Of a stretch of 64,000 bases of DNA, positions 11,150-24,300 are shown in pieces (the stretch's first letter is position 1; each line of letters begins with the position of its first letter). The stretch is from Pisolithus tinctorius (taxonomy: Eukaryota > Basidiomycota > Agaricomycetes > Boletales > Pisolithaceae). The stretch covers positions 248,001 through 312,000 of the forward strand of contig JANFAH010000044.1 in assembly GCA_024663395.1 (NCBI GenBank), given 5' to 3'. The notes below the pieces were generated by a model, which was given only the letters and a program-made list of their open reading frames with translations, was not told the DNA's origin and searched no databases. Position numbers and translations under genes: made by a program.

Positions 11150-13225
11150 TATTATGGGGTACAAATTGTCTGTGGCACATTGCAGAAGGGAGATGTCAAG
11201 CTCATGAGCGGTGAAGAAATATTTATACTAAACAACAGTACTTACAGTCAAATCAGCCTGGGAAGGAGGGGAAGACAGGTGACCATACCAGAACACAGAC
11301 TGTCAGGGTAAGTATATGGATTAGGATGGAGACATATTGCAGTTTGTGGTCAGGAGGTTGGACAGGTTCTGAAGGGGAATCTGGAGAGAACATGGCTAGC
11401 TCTGTAAATGCAAAAGCCACATTGTCAAATTGGACTTTCCTTGCATGCGCCATCTGCATGGACTTGAGTTGGCTGAACAGGGGATTCTACTAATTCAGGT
11501 TGTGAGGGATCTTCAGCATCCAGACCTTGGAACATGCTCCTCACTCAGAGAAGACGACCTGGCCAGCTGCACTCACACTGATGGACATCTGTTCATCTGC
11601 ACTGTTCCCAGTTGTAGTTGTCAAGACCAGTGTCCAGATCAACCAGTCTCACTTTTGAAAATGCACAAAAGAGGGTGTCTTCTACCATGGGGAGCAGGGT
11701 GGGGTTGTTCTGGAATGCAAGTGTCTGCACATGGAATGACTGTGGTATCGAAACCTTTGATAGTTCATTTATGGATCACATGAGAGATAGACTGTGCAGA
11801 GATACATACCATCAATCCATGTCACAGCAGACTTCATAATGTGATTGCTGCCCGATGCCCTCATAGATGGGAAGTGATCACAGGCATAGTGCTCCATGTC
11901 AGACTCAAACAACCTGCAGCGGTCAATCACTTAATGACAAAATAACAGACAGTGAAATAGTGGTACCATACTTTTGATCCCCAGTTATATCTTGAGTAGG
12001 TACAGACACCACATTTTGACATTCAGATGAGCATCAGTAGTGCCACAACCGAAAATATTTGTGGCAACAAGTATCCACTTTTCAAAGGCTTTGAAAGCTG
12101 CATGATGCTTGATACTTCAATACAATAAGAGGAAATATTTGCTGGCAATTGTCTGATATCTACCATCCTTCCCATGTGAGGCCAGAATCAGTACTGATGG
12201 AGGGGAAGTTGTACAACACCAGCAACTTGTCTGACCTGATGGCATGCGTGTTTGACTTAAACAAAGATCATGACCTCCATCCCATGTGAGAATAAATAGC
12301 TAGGGTACCAGTGATGCTGCCCAGGAAAAACATTTTGTTATGACAGGAACAAACAGGCAGGGAAAGCTGGGGGTAGGCATTAGAGCTTGCAGGAGCTTGC
12401 ATGCACATGTACAAGTCACCTGCTTACATAACCACTGCAGTGCTATTTTCAAAGTCCCCTGGTGGAGTCCAAGCCCCAGACAGCGCAATCACACCATGAT
12501 CACTGACAATCACAAATCCTACGAAAATCAGCATGCCCAGGTGAAGCCTTGGAAAGACAAAGAACCAGATCACTAAGCATGCTGAATCATACAAATCATA
12601 CAACACAGCAATAGCCTGAGATTCTCATGGAAGGTCAGTGTAGTAGTCAGCTTGAGCTCTTCTCTGAACTCTCCATCCACACTTCCCCCTACTTCTAATG
12701 ACCTGCACATGCTGCCACCAATCCCTTACCAGCCTCCCAGCCTTTATCTCTTGGCCATAAACAAGGCACTCCAGTAACTGAGGTGTCTTCCCTCACAGTC
12801 AGCAGTGAGTCTCTTGCCAGCACCTTCAGTATGTCTTCCTCTATCACTCTGGCATCTCCACCAATGCACCCTCCCCCATGCTCATCCCTCCACAGCCCAT
12901 ATGACAATGCAGATCTTGTCACTTGAACCAGAGCTGTTATGAGTGATCAGTGACTTTGGCTTCAAGCATCCCTCCAAAGGTAAGTTCTCCATCGAAGTCA
13001 TCACCATGTCCATTGTGTGAGAACTGATTCAAATTCAAGTGCAGTTCAACAAGAACAATGTATCCCTTGGGCATGTTTGGCAATGGATGTCCTCTGCCAA
13101 GCAAAGTTGGGTCATGGCAAGACTGCAGTCCTTGTGCTTGCAACACTGCAGCAGTTGGAGCCTGTTGACAGAGAAGTATCCATCATCATCCTCTGCCATA
13201 CCAGGCAGTTTGTGATGTGTGTGCC
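11150..13225 (+). mobile_element. SUB2-carrying inverted-repeat element, copy A (3' truncated)
   Basis: Starts at TATTATGGGGTACAAATTG like the other copies. 11150-12293 corresponds to the terminal inverted repeat and carries on its minus strand the late SUB2 exons (F-K-A-F-E-K and I-L-V-A-T near 12110-12060). 12294-12690 is the internal spacer. 12690-13225 carries the early SUB2 exons on the plus strand. It is collinear with 51284-53370. Sequence beyond the H-T-R-Q-F residues (about 13215) is lost where the small DNA transposon and Copia-A begin. Confidence 0.8.
12910..13225 (+). pseudogene. SUB2/UAP56-like DEAD-box helicase, 5' fragment (copy A)
   Basis: SUB2/UAP56 is a DECD-type RNA helicase of the TREX complex, acting in splicing and mRNA export. 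Visible here are the P-E-L-L and S-D-F-G-F end of exon 1, an intron at about 12980-13044 that is a close copy of 53128-53192, then the [19 protein letters not shown] (motif I) and L-Q-Q-L-E-P-V-D blocks. Arg after P-E-L-L reads TGA. It stops soon after C-H-T-R and cannot encode a helicase. Confidence 0.8.
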
Positions 13226-13233
13226 CTCCCTAT
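13226..13233 (+). repeat. Stub of a small DNA transposon's terminal repeat, left of Copia-A
   Basis: CTCCCTAT here continues as TATAACCAG at 34292 once Copia-A and one CCTAT copy are removed. That rebuilds the same end as the inverted repeat at 35250-35307. It shows that Copia-A inserted into the transposon's terminus. Confidence 0.6.
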
Positions 13234-13437
13234 TGTAGAAATATCTATAGGCTACTACAGGATGTCAGTATAGTAGAATACTTGTAATATAAACAGACTT
13301 ACCCTCAGTAGTGAACAAACTACTGAGGGAATACTAGTAGAATATACTACAAGTAGGTGCGCTATTTCAGCTTATGTAAGCAGCCAAAACATCGCACAGT
13401 GGTCAAGTACCACAGGGGCACTTTATGTTCCATCACA
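13234..13437 (-). repeat. 3' LTR of Copia-A with polypurine tract
   Basis: 204 bp, starts TGTAGAAATATC and ends CA. About 180 bp align with 34100-34286, with roughly three substitutions and a short indel. Directly inside, read on the minus strand, is CCTTTAAGGGGG (13438-13449), the expected polypurine tract position. Confidence 0.85.
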
Positions 13438-13449
13438 CCCCCTTAAAGG

Positions 13450-14980
13450 TCACTGTGGGACTAGGTAGATGTGCAGAAAAAATAGAAAAGAACTCAAAAG
13501 AAATGTATACCAAATGATATGAGTAAGCAAGTATAATTTCCTTTCAAGTCTTGTATGCATAGAGTCGTGAGTGTGTGCGCATTGTGGCTGTGCTGCCGCG
13601 TCATTCCTGTTTTGGTAATACGCGACTTGTGTGTGTGTCATGCCTTTGCCACATTGCTGTGCAAGTGCTGTACGACGTTCGGTGTGGGCCATCGATGGCG
13701 CACGTCAATATAGAATGCACCCCCTGCTGTAGGTAGGTGTCGAGTACACAACAGCATGCCAAGTACATACAATACCGCAGACATCATTACCATGCATGAC
13801 CATGCTTCACCACCCATTATAATCTTCATGTTTTCATTTTTATTTTTCAGGTTCCTATTTTTGCTATTATCGAGAACCACAGATTCAATTAACTATGGGA
13901 TTAACACACTACATGTACGAAATAATGTACTAGCAATGGTGCACAGCAAACACTGAGGTCACAAATGACAATACTTCTATGCCCAACAATGGTTAGACAG
14001 AATTGACTGTGGTTGATTGAGAAAGCCACCTACCCACTACTATGCCTCGAGGGCTATCAGTGCACTGCAATGGTTTGGGGAGAGATGAACACCAGGCATG
14101 GACAGGCAAGGTGAGGGCATAGAGGGGGCAGGAGGTCGTGGGGCATCTAGGTACCAGAGGTGGAATACAGCAGGTGTGGACCTCAGGATGGTGTTGCACG
14201 TGAGGAGGTGATGGGGTACATGTGGGGGGGGAATGGCAGCATCTGCATAAAATAGAGTTCAGTGACCCAGGAGTGCAGTGTGCTGGTGGACTGACATGGG
14301 AATATAGACAAAGATGTCTATTAATGGATTCCGGTGGGGTTGACAACAGAGAAGAGCAAGCAGATTGGTTGCTGTTGCTGGGGATCTCAGCATCCTCAAT
14401 GCATCCTTAGTGACATGGAACTTACCTAGCAGTGGGACTTGGGAGAACAAGTAATGAATTGGTAGGGTCATTGTCAATGGCAACAATGGTCATGTCTTAG
14501 TGCATGGTGGGGGGGCAGCGGAGGAAGCTGAGGAGGTGGATTCTGGCATAGAGTAAACCGGATATGCCCCTGGAGTATTGGGAGGGATGGAATACGAAGG
14601 CAGCGGAACATATGTGGACCACAGGAGGGGTATGATTCCTGTGGCAAATGGGCATGGTTGTGGTGAACAGGCATGGTCATTGTGGACGAGCATGGCTGTG
14701 GTGAATGGGCATGGTCATGGTTGCAGACCAAGAGTATTAAAATTAAAATTAATGGAAAAGAATCCTAACATAGACTGGCATCTTATTATAGTAATCATCA
14801 AAGATGGTAATATAATAATATAATATCATTGGCATAATCACATCCAAAGGTCCACTACATCACACTGCAAATTAAATGTTGAGCAGGTCCTTGCCACGTT
14901 GGACAGTATTGATTGCATGATGAACTCCCAAGTACCATAATGTGGTGTTCGAACATAAATCCATCCCAAACTGCTGCCCC
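13450..14980. other. Non-coding interior of Copia-A
   Basis: I find no recognisable gene. 13560-13740 is locally rich in CpG, unlike most of the window. 14640-14720 holds a short imperfect tandem of GGCATGGTYRTGGTG-type units. The minus strand is Pro/Ser/Cys-rich when translated but has no family signature. Confidence 0.5.
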
Positions 14981-14989
14981 CAGATTCAG

Positions 14990-17900
14990 ATGATGTCGAA
15001 TAATTTAGAATCTTGTGTTTCGTGATGGCATTTGGGTCTGCAGTTCACAAAATATATTCTGAATGGCACGCTCCAGGTCAACATTGCTTGGCGCCACAGC
15101 TCCAAAGTCCATCTCATGCATCATATAAGTTGTGTGGGGGGGGGGGGGGGGTCTTGAGACTGTCTGTTGAGGTAGTATTCCAGCTTCACTCAAGGACACA
15201 TATACAACATCACCATCAACAGAGGAGTATTGTGACCAGATTGCATACCAGCTAGGAGTATGCAAAACTGCGAGGGAGCAGGTGATTGGGTACAAGGCTC
15301 GTAAAAGGTTTCGTGGTTGTACAGGGATGCAGTACAAGACTCTGCATATCCTTCCTGCGGAATTGGGTGGGGGGTACCCAAGAGCTGATGCTGTGATTGG
15401 ATTCTTAGTCCCACAACTCATTTTCCTGCAAGATGTCAGTCCTTTATTGTCAAAACAAATGGCAGGACAACACACATAGTTGTTCCATGTCTGGAGGGGA
15501 ATAGAGCAAGGATCAAACTTGCCTTCATCCTAATGCACAATAACAGCAATCAGCAACATAATGCATTCAACATTAAGCTGCCTATATGAACAATGATCTT
15601 CTTGCCAGATTCTCCCAGTACAACACACATGGCACCCCATGAGAAATTGTCCATACACCAAAATGAGTAGATTGGAAGCATGAATGAGAAAATTGCGATG
15701 GCCAAGATATAGAAAACCAACCATCCAACCATGTCCCACTTGCAATGCAGAACGAACAGCAAGGCTTGCATGCTGTACACAGTGGCAATCATGACAAGGG
15801 AGATGAAGGGGATGGTATTGTGCTTGTAAATGACCAACACGATCAAGTAGACGATCTGTAATCTTATAAGCATCATCACACTCCAAGGACAATGAATCAA
15901 CCTACATATGTGATGGTGACAGGCTGAATCAGCATCAATACAAGATCCATCATGACAATGAAGTGCATGGAGAAGCAACAGAAACAACAAAGCTGATCCA
16001 GGAACATGAGTTCACCAAGATGATGAATGGTCGAGTTGATCCAACGACGATGTTGTGAGAGCAGAACCTTCCAATCATCCAGAGTGACTGTCTTGGCATG
16101 AGCGTCCCTGATAAATTGCATCTTGTACATCGGGAAGTGTTTGAGCAATAGGGTTGTCAAATAACAATCTTCTCCGAGATGTAGTAAGTTCTTCATGTGT
16201 AGGGTATCGACATGGTTCTGGGAATAATCTTGGGTAATTTGGTTGGAGACAAGCAGGGGCTTGTGCATGTCTGGTGTGCGCAGATGGAACAAGGTGAAAC
16301 AACCAGGCAAGCAAGTGACTGAGCCAAACAGACTCTCAAATGCCTTCGCCATGTGATGGGAGATGAAGTACTCGTACACCTAATGAACCACCCTCAGCCC
16401 TCGCACCAAACAAAGACATCGCAGGGACTATATGCACCTGCATCATCATCACAATCAACTGTTTGGCATTGGCAAGGGATGTTTCACCACACATGCCAAG
16501 GACTTTCTTGTCATGAATCATTCTATGGCTGGTCAGTTTCCTCGATTCCCCTACCAAGCAGTATGACATGACTTACACAGAAATGAGGTGGTTAAGTGCA
16601 TACAGCTCTGCAGTCATATCTGCATTGATGGTAAATAGATACTCAAAATGTTGGGTTGACACCAATGATGTTCTTGATCTGGTGATACATCTCGAGCTCA
16701 AGGGGATTCATCGGCATATTGTAATGCACCTAAAAACCCACTGTCAGCACCCAAAAACTCATGTAAACGTGAACCAACATACCTTGTTCAAGAAATGCAT
16801 GACCATCATCTGTGAATCATGCTTACCATGATTTCCAGGACATGACCCCTCTGTCGGCTTCCCAACCTTGACAACCACAAGGTAAGGCACAACATGTCCA
16901 GCACACTCATACAGACCCGAGTACACTTTGGCCATATTATGCTGTCGGGCGCCCTCACCGATTGATACAAAACTGAGTGGTTCAGGGTCCAAGTTTGGGT
17001 GAGCACCCAGAATATCAAGCATGATACATGGTGTTGGGCAATCGTTGCCAGATCCAACAATGTTCCCATCACACACAATGAAGATCAGTTTGCACTTATC
17101 ATCATACTTGAGCACAGCCAATGAATTGATTGTATGCCAAAGTGACACCTCACCTTCAGTGTAACATGGAACTTGGCAAATCATGAACTTATCATGGTCC
17201 TCGGGTGCATGAACAGCCCTGAAATTGATCGATGCAATGAATTTGAACCTGATGATGGAGACCATGAGAACTGAAAGGACAAGCATGATATATTGCAAGA
17301 ACAGACAGAGGCAAATTTCGATTGTCAACTGCACCAATCAAGAATAGATTGCGAAGACACATCCTCTGGCTTTCGAGTGTTGCAGAATCAAGTCCAAGAC
17401 CATTCTTGAACTGCTTCGTAAAATCCTGCCCAGAGTTGATCTTGAACAGATCGACAATGGTGGAACTCATGAATTGTGTGTTGATGCCTCCACTCACTTG
17501 CATACTGGTAGGCGTAATGACAGCAGGCGGATAGTTGAGATATGTGGTTAAATCATAGATCAACCCATCAAGGATCCTGACTGATGATCCACTATTGGCC
17601 ATATCCTTAATCTCCAAAGGTGTGTACCCGACATACCCAACATGATTATTCCACTGCATGATCCTCATGCTCTCGAAATACCAGTCCAGGCGAGAGTTGT
17701 CAGTAAAAGCACAGAAGTCATGGTACTGAGCATTGGGGTTGGTGTTGTTGGTGGAGTCGAGGGTCAACCAGGGGCTCACAGAACCTGAGATGCTGTTACA
17801 TAGCACACTCACCTATGTCTTTACATCGGAGGAGACCACACTAAGATACATGACCTCACATACCTGCACAGGGAAAATCGCATCTGAAGCCATGCCACCA

Positions 17901-17997
17901 TACTGGAGGACAGACTTGGTTGACACCATGCTGAAGACACGCTGATGTGCTGCCACCATGGCAGTCAAATCAAAGACCTCTCCTCAATTCAACATAT
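14990..17997 (-). pseudogene. Class V chitin synthase, C-terminal half, fragment with introns
   Basis: Chitin synthases make chitin from UDP-GlcNAc at the plasma membrane. From 5' to 3' on the minus strand: a cytochrome b5-like block (G-Y-T-P-L-E-I-K-D-M-A-N ... L-D-G-L-I-Y-D-L, about 17640-17550); F-K-I-N-S-G-Q-D (about 17440); the glycosyltransferase core with I-C-Q-V-P-C-Y-T-E-G (about 17180) and V-C-D-G (about 17080); C-L-P-G-C-F-T (about 16300); the product-site block [10 protein letters not shown] (about 16055), where the family has Q-R-R-R-W; transmembrane stretches (15980-15600); and a C-terminal DEK_C-like helix region (about 15060-15000, shifted in frame). The myosin-like N-terminal part is absent. 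Many family Arg positions read Cys or His, and several frames are broken. Probably captured or duplicated host DNA, not functional. Confidence 0.85.
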
Positions 17998-18042
17998 AAA
18001 CGATATTCAGATTGTTTTGATATGAATGTGACACCAGTTCAG

Positions 18043-18410
18043 ACATGCTGAACACATACTGAGTAGGTCAGATGACCAACCCCAGCACGGTAATGATGAA
18101 AACATACACAGTGACAGTAACAAGCTGAATTAGCGTTGATACAAGATCCATTGCGACGAACAGAGGCTGCAGTGCTGATCCGAGGGTGTGAGTTCACCAA
18201 GGTTATGAGTGGTCGAGTTGATATGACAACAAGGTTGCGAGCTAAGCAGAACCTTCTAAATGTCCAGAGTGACCATCTTGGCATGAGTGTCTCTGATAAA
18301 TTGCATCTTGTACATTATGAAGTGTTTGAGTGACAGGGTTGTCAGATAATGGTCTTCTCTGGGGTGCAGCAGGTTCTTTGTTTGTGGGGTAAGTTGTGTT
18401 GCCCCTGTGG
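18043..18410 (-). pseudogene. Second, partial chitin synthase fragment
   Basis: Repeats the portion of the neighbouring fragment at about 15897-16210 (L-L-H ... E-D-H-Y-L-T-T, M-Q-F-I-R-D and N-S-T blocks). It has different substitutions and a broken frame in the Q-R-R-R-W region. It lies just upstream of the larger fragment in the same orientation, so part of the gene was duplicated locally. Confidence 0.75.
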
Positions 18411-18839
18411 CTTCGGAAATGTGCCCAATGGAGGTGGAACCCAGATATTGTCTAGTCCTCACAAAACGCACTGGGCTTTCTTCCCACTTGCACACCATCA
18501 GCTAATGGCAACTGAGCGACCAGTTGACCAGGTAATATGGGCAGAGTGACCCCATTCTGTCAACATTACCTCAGGCTCGCCTTTCATGTCTGATGATGAA
18601 CAGACCTGAACCATCCCTACTCCTCAAGATTGATGAGCTTGACATATACTGATCACTGTGGAGTCAAGTCCATCTGAACCATTCAAATGTGCTGTTCAGA
18701 GATGGTTAATTAGTGTTCTTGAGTCTCACTTAGTCTGCATGTTCAGGGTAGATTAGCGGACATGCAATTGAAAAAAACTACATATCACCACAATAGTCAG
18801 TATGTGTGAAATGTTATATGACCTGTAGCGGAGGTATCA
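18411..18839. other. Gap between chitin synthase remnants and the Plavaka companion gene
   Basis: I see no gene, tRNA or inverted repeat that would mark a transposon end. Confidence 0.4.
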
Positions 18840-20808
18840 CTATTTCTTTTGTCTAGTAACATGGGTAACCCTTGCTGGAACAGCCCTGATGCCTTCCTCC
18901 ATCGCCTTAGCCTGTCCTTGGGTTGCTTTCTTGCCTTTCTTAGTGGCCTTGGAGGAATGGCCACTCACTAAGGCTGGCACAACAACAAGGGGGTTGGGAG
19001 GATTCAGATGGGTCGAAACAGATGGTTGGGAGCTGCTGAGAGAAAAAGTGGAGAGGGGAAGGGAGAGTTCTGAACTGGTTGCCAACACAATCACTGACTG
19101 AGAAGGAGAGACAGTCCTGGCCTCTAGAACAGAAATACTAAGGTTTGTATTTGGCTGAATAGTGCCGGAGATGGAAGTGCCATTCCCCCAGGCAGTGCTG
19201 GCGGTGCCGAGCGAGTTCATATGAATCTGAGGAGGAGGGAAGTCTTCAGCTTGAATGGTGCCGGTGAGAATGGAAGGGTGTGTAGCTGACTGGCTGGTGA
19301 TGGGGACAGTGGGAGGGTTCAAGTTTACCTCTGCAGTCCTGCTGACACCTCCAAGTTGTGCCAAGATATCATCTTCCCAGCTTCTCGGCACCTTGACAGA
19401 ATCTTCAGCTTTGGGAGGTGGTGTGATCCATCACATTGGTTTGCACCAAAGACGGCATTATCAAAGTGCTCAAAGATTCCCAAAGCCCACTTCTTGTTCT
19501 CTTGTTTTCAGAGCAGCTCTATATAGAATTCGAAGTCCTTCTTGTATGAAATTCCAGTTTGACTACTGGTAGATGAGAATTCATCATCCCCAGAGAGCAG
19601 GAAGCGGGCCTATCAATGTATGATGAGTGGGTGGCTGTCAGCGCAGGTAGGATGTAATTTGACTCACGAATGTGCAACAAATTGCGATGATGCCCTCTGG
19701 CATTGTTGTTGCCTTCAATTTCTGACCCCTGCTGGGTGGACCACCTTTTTTCTTGCCTGTCAGGATGCCTTTTCCAAAGTGCAACACACATGCAATCTAA
19801 TATAACAAGATGATCAGCTGTGAGCATGTCCAATACATTTGGCTGGGAAGTGGTTTACCTGAGTGAGTGCCTTGTTTTTGAAGAGGCTGGAAACATTCAT
19901 TGCTGATGGGTCTTCAAAAAGGATCGGTGCAAGTGGTGTATATGCCTCATCAGGGTTCGCTGGGTTTTGCTTGAGGAGTGACAAAAAGGCGAGATTGTCC
20001 ATTCTCTTTCTCCAGTCACTGAGTGCCACCAGATCCAGTCCTGGACTCAAATGAGCAAAGAGTTGCATGACGGAGTCCTTGACAGGTTTAAGAATGTTGC
20101 CATGTTCACCATTCACTGTAGATGTGAACTGTGAGAAGCAATAGTTAGCAATCATTTGCTGGATTAGGTATTCTTCACTTACAAGTTGCTCAAAGTGTTC
20201 ATACTTCATAGTCTGAGCCTGAAGCTCAGGGGGAACCATAAGGTAAAGCTTGGCACTGTTAGCAATGGCCTTGGACTCAGGAGTTTGATAATGTATCGGA
20301 TCGTGTAAATCAAAGTCGGGAGGGCATGCATGAAGAGGGAAGATGCCGCTAGGGACCCATAAGTGATAAAAGTAAGCATACTTCTTTGCTAGGGTGACGA
20401 TGGCAGCATCCAGCAGACCTTGAGCAATCGACTTGAGGGCCCGGGATCGCACTCTGGGTGCTACCTTGGCCTTAAATTTGTTTAGCTTGTTCCTCATCTT
20501 TATTAGTTCCTCTCGTAGGCAATTAAAGGAGACCTGTGCTTGGCCCAGTGCCTAGTAGTGGTAGTCAGTAATATTCAGTTTCGTAGGCAGGTCAGAATGC
20601 ATACCTGGCGCAACTCAGCAGGGCTCGCATCCAGTGCAGGGGCAGCCATAACCCTTCACACCTCATCGAGTTCCCTGTCCAAGCTAGTGCCTGCACCTCT
20701 GGCCACCCCATGGTTTGCTGTGTGTGGGACATCCTCATCAGTATTGGTATTCTTGTCAAGGCTATCATGGCCCACAGTGTCGATATCTAGAGTAAAATCC
20801 TCGGACAT
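18840..20808 (-). pseudogene. Plavaka-associated companion gene (unknown function)
   Basis: A start codon near 20808 opens an acidic leader (M-S-E-D-F-T-L-D-I-D). A short intron lies at about 20552-20604. The main body (20497-19850) contains K-Y-A-Y-F-Y-H-L-W-V-P, G-I-F-P, Y-L-M-V-P-P-E-L, F-L-S-L-L-K and L-A-P-I-L-F-E-D-P blocks. After an intron near 19815-19860 come G-K-K-K-G-G-P, D-D-E-F and K-W-A-L-G-I-F blocks. The tail (19390-18840) is Ser/Pro/Thr-rich and basic. I know this as a highly multicopy agaricomycete family that often sits next to Plavaka transposases. Its role is unknown. TGA near 19509 and another near 20670 break the frame. Confidence 0.65.
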
Positions 20809-20829
20809 CACTGGAAAGTGGTAAAACAG

Positions 20830-21337
20830 ACCTAGTCAAGGTTGCAGCTGATGTTCTGTGACCAACATGTAACAAATCAGGGGTGAGGTCCTTGTACTAA
20901 ACATTGGAGCCAAGCAGATCCTTTTGAAGGGTGTTCAATGAGGCAAAAGACAGAAATGAAATTGACTAACTGTTTACACCGGTGCAACATCATTGAGGTA
21001 TCTTACCTCACTGTTACCTACCAGTAGAGCGTACCAAGTTAGAATGGCAGCCAGGAGAACCAATCAGAATGGCGATAAGAGCAGACTCACCATTCAAACG
21101 TGTCTGTAAGGCCCCACCACTGCCACTTTGATGTTATTGGGTTGACATCATGACATCAGTAAACATGCAATATTATGACTCAAGAGGTTGGAATTTGTAA
21201 CTCAAACATAGCGACAACGATTTGAGGGATAAACTGTATCATTGCTAGAGATCCAGTGAGAGATTCAGAATACACAAGCACAGAGCATTGGTATGAGGAA
21301 AAGAGAGCAGCTATCTAAAGTATGACATAACATTTCC
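20830..21337. other. Intergenic stretch between companion gene and Plavaka transposase
   Basis: About 500 bp with no reading frame of note. It lies downstream of the transposase stop and upstream of the companion gene start, so it should hold a terminator and a promoter, but no clear motif stands out. Confidence 0.4.
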
Positions 21338-24300
21338 TTACTCCTGGTCTTGATGATGCCTGTTCCACTTGTTGACACAACGAAACATGTCTCCATCGAT
21401 GTGCTCCACCACAAAATATTTGTCTTTATATTTGGGGTCAGGGTACAGCAACGCTCCCCTGACGATGGACCAGATGGGGATGAATATCGATGCTGTGTGG
21501 GGACATGCTTTAATGCGCATGAGCCTCAAGGCATTGTCGAAGGAGCTGTGAGCTGCATTGATGTTGGCTGTATAGGGGCGAACAAGAGCAAATTGATAGG
21601 TGCCAAAGTCAGGAATGTTGCATGAAAACATGAATACCAAGTGAGCAAAAGCAATCTCACTATGTGAAAGCTGAAAGAGGACAGTGTCATAATGAGGCTT
21701 GCCATGGAATGAAGGGTTGCATTGTAGGTAGTCAGTAGCTTGCTGCCAGTCCATCCTTGATTCGTAATTGACCTTGAGGTAAGCATGCTCCTGCAACTAC
21801 ATGTGTAGGTCGTTGTAAGATGGGGTAATGACTACTATGCAACATGGCAAAATGTACCTGGAACGTTTTGGCAAACGAGATGTTTTTCCAAGAATTCCAG
21901 TCGTGATTGAGGTAAATAGGCAGGCACTGATTAATGAACCGAGTAAACTTCTGGAAACCTTGGAATTCTTGCTGTGAAGCATGATCACGAATGATGGATT
22001 GAATGCTCTTCAGTGACTGTGGTGAACCAAGCTTAACATGCTCACTGAAACTCATGAGGGCATCCTCATCACCCCCATCGTCAATATCATCATCATCGCA
22101 ATCTTGCTGTGTACAATTGGCTTCAGCATCCACCCGGTTCCTAATTAGTTTCATGGCTAGGTGGTGGTGGTCAACACAAAGGACCTATGTGACTTCAGGT
22201 CAGTGGGACTGAATGAAATGAGGAGAGCAGAAGCTGGACGCACCTGAACCTGATAGGCATCTTTAAGTGAGCCATGCATTTTCTCATTGGGCCAAGTGCT
22301 GTAGTTATGGGCTGCTCCTTTATTTCAAATATCCTGCACAACATGTTTCCAAAGATGGACCTTTGGAAAATTCCAGTCCATCTTGAGGTGTTCTGCTAGC
22401 TCACCATTAGCCACTCAGGAGACATACTCCTAGGTCAGAGCGGGGGATCAACAGTCAACTCTAATGGCAAGGAAATATCACGCACCTTTAGCTCACTCCT
22501 GAAAACCAACTGCTCCCTCTCTATCAATTCAAGGGTCCTGTCAGTGTGCACGTCCAGCCCAATGAGACTGTCCAATTCCAAGTAGCTGCAGAGCATCCAT
22601 AGGAGCTGGTAGCCTTCACGGCTTACGTCGTTTGTGAGAATATTCAAAGCGGCATAGAAGGTTTGCTTGTGAGTTCATTAGCTTATGCCAGGAAGTCAAA
22701 AGAAGAATCTCACCCACACAAGATCTTGGAGTTTGTTCCCATCAGCATAGCTTACATGTAGGATGCCATTGAAGTGCGCCAAACCTCACCAGCGTGGAAA
22801 TGCTGCAAGCCTGCATTTAATTTAGGATTAGGATGTCTTAGCGAAGTAAATAGAGGGTAATACATACTGCTCCTCAAGTTGTGCTGCATACTTATGCGGT
22901 AATTTGCTTAAGAGAATCTTGAGTTCTTTGAGTGAGTGGTGCCCAAAAAGACTGTCATGCAGAGCATGGAGGCAGTCGAAGCTCACAGCTTCCTCTGGCT
23001 CTGAGTTCTCAACCTTCCAGAAAACATTCTTGCAATTTGGTTACATGGTTGGTAAGAGTCATCAATAAATACAAAACTCACCACAACTGGCCAAAGCCCA
23101 AGGGCTTTGAGGATCGGTTCACTGGCTGACTTCTTTTCCTGATAGATGGTGAGGGCTTCTTTTGCCTGTCTTATGGTATGCATTGGAAATGATTTGGCAA
23201 GCTGGGATAACTCCTCGAGAGGAACCAAACAAACTGGGCATGGGTGTTTACTCTTCATGCCTCAAATTAGGCTCATCATGCATCTAATGTCAACATAGTT
23301 ATTAGTATGTCTAATGCGCACTTGTAGTGCCCTCGACTTACTGTTCTTCATAGTCAGTGGATAAGATAAGAATCAAGGGAAAGAGCCACTGAGTGATCTT
23401 GTCATAGCACTCATATTTGTATCCTAGCTTTGAGAGTTCAGCGAGTCTATCAATGATACAAAGGAATGCTTCATGCCAAATAACGCATTTGTAATTGGTG
23501 TAGCTGGTCTTCCCCTCTTCTTTAGCAGAATTGGGAACCTTGCATAATATACATGAGCAAGGATGCTGAAGACTGCACTCAGTAACTTACAATAGGTAAC
23601 CAGCTGACAACACATCCGCCACCAAAGCATTCTCCATTTCTGATGTTTGTGGGCAGATTTCCACAATGAGTTATGACAGGATAACCTTTGACAGTTCCAT
23701 GGGAACTTAGACATGTTCGGTCGGCATAGAGGATAAAAGCAAACAGGGCCACATTTTCAACCTGAGGTAAATGAGACTAGAAGCAAGTGCAAGTTAAACA
23801 TGGTATATACAGAGTGTACAGGTCATTACAACATACTTGAATGTCCCACCAGTGATCACCAGTCCATGGTTCTGAGTAGAATCTCTCGTACTCATGGCCA
23901 TTATGTCAGAAGACCCATTGGGCATCCCAGATGAAGTGAGGTGCAAGGAGGGGGTTTGATAAGAGATCAAGAGCCCACTCCCATAACAAACATGCATAAA
24001 CTGGGAATGTTAAGTTCTCTCCTTTATAAGGTGCAGTCATGTTGTGTCATGTAAACTAGAGTAGAAGCTTGTGGATGAATGCACAGAAGCTCACAGTGTA
24101 TGAAGAGAAAGAACTTACCGGTGTCACCTGCATGGCCGCCCTGTCCCATGCATGTTGAAGGTCAACATCATTCCACAAGGTAACATTTGCTTTTCCTTGG
24201 ACAATGCATGAAATGAGGGAAAGCAGCCCATTGATCTGCGATGCATTGAGGCCCACTTGCAACGCTATTTCAGCAAACAAGTAGTCGCTCTCCTCAATAA

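Noticed and set aside
13560..13760. A CpG island promoter
   Set aside because: It is locally CpG-rich but has no adjacent gene start; the contrast reflects depletion around it.
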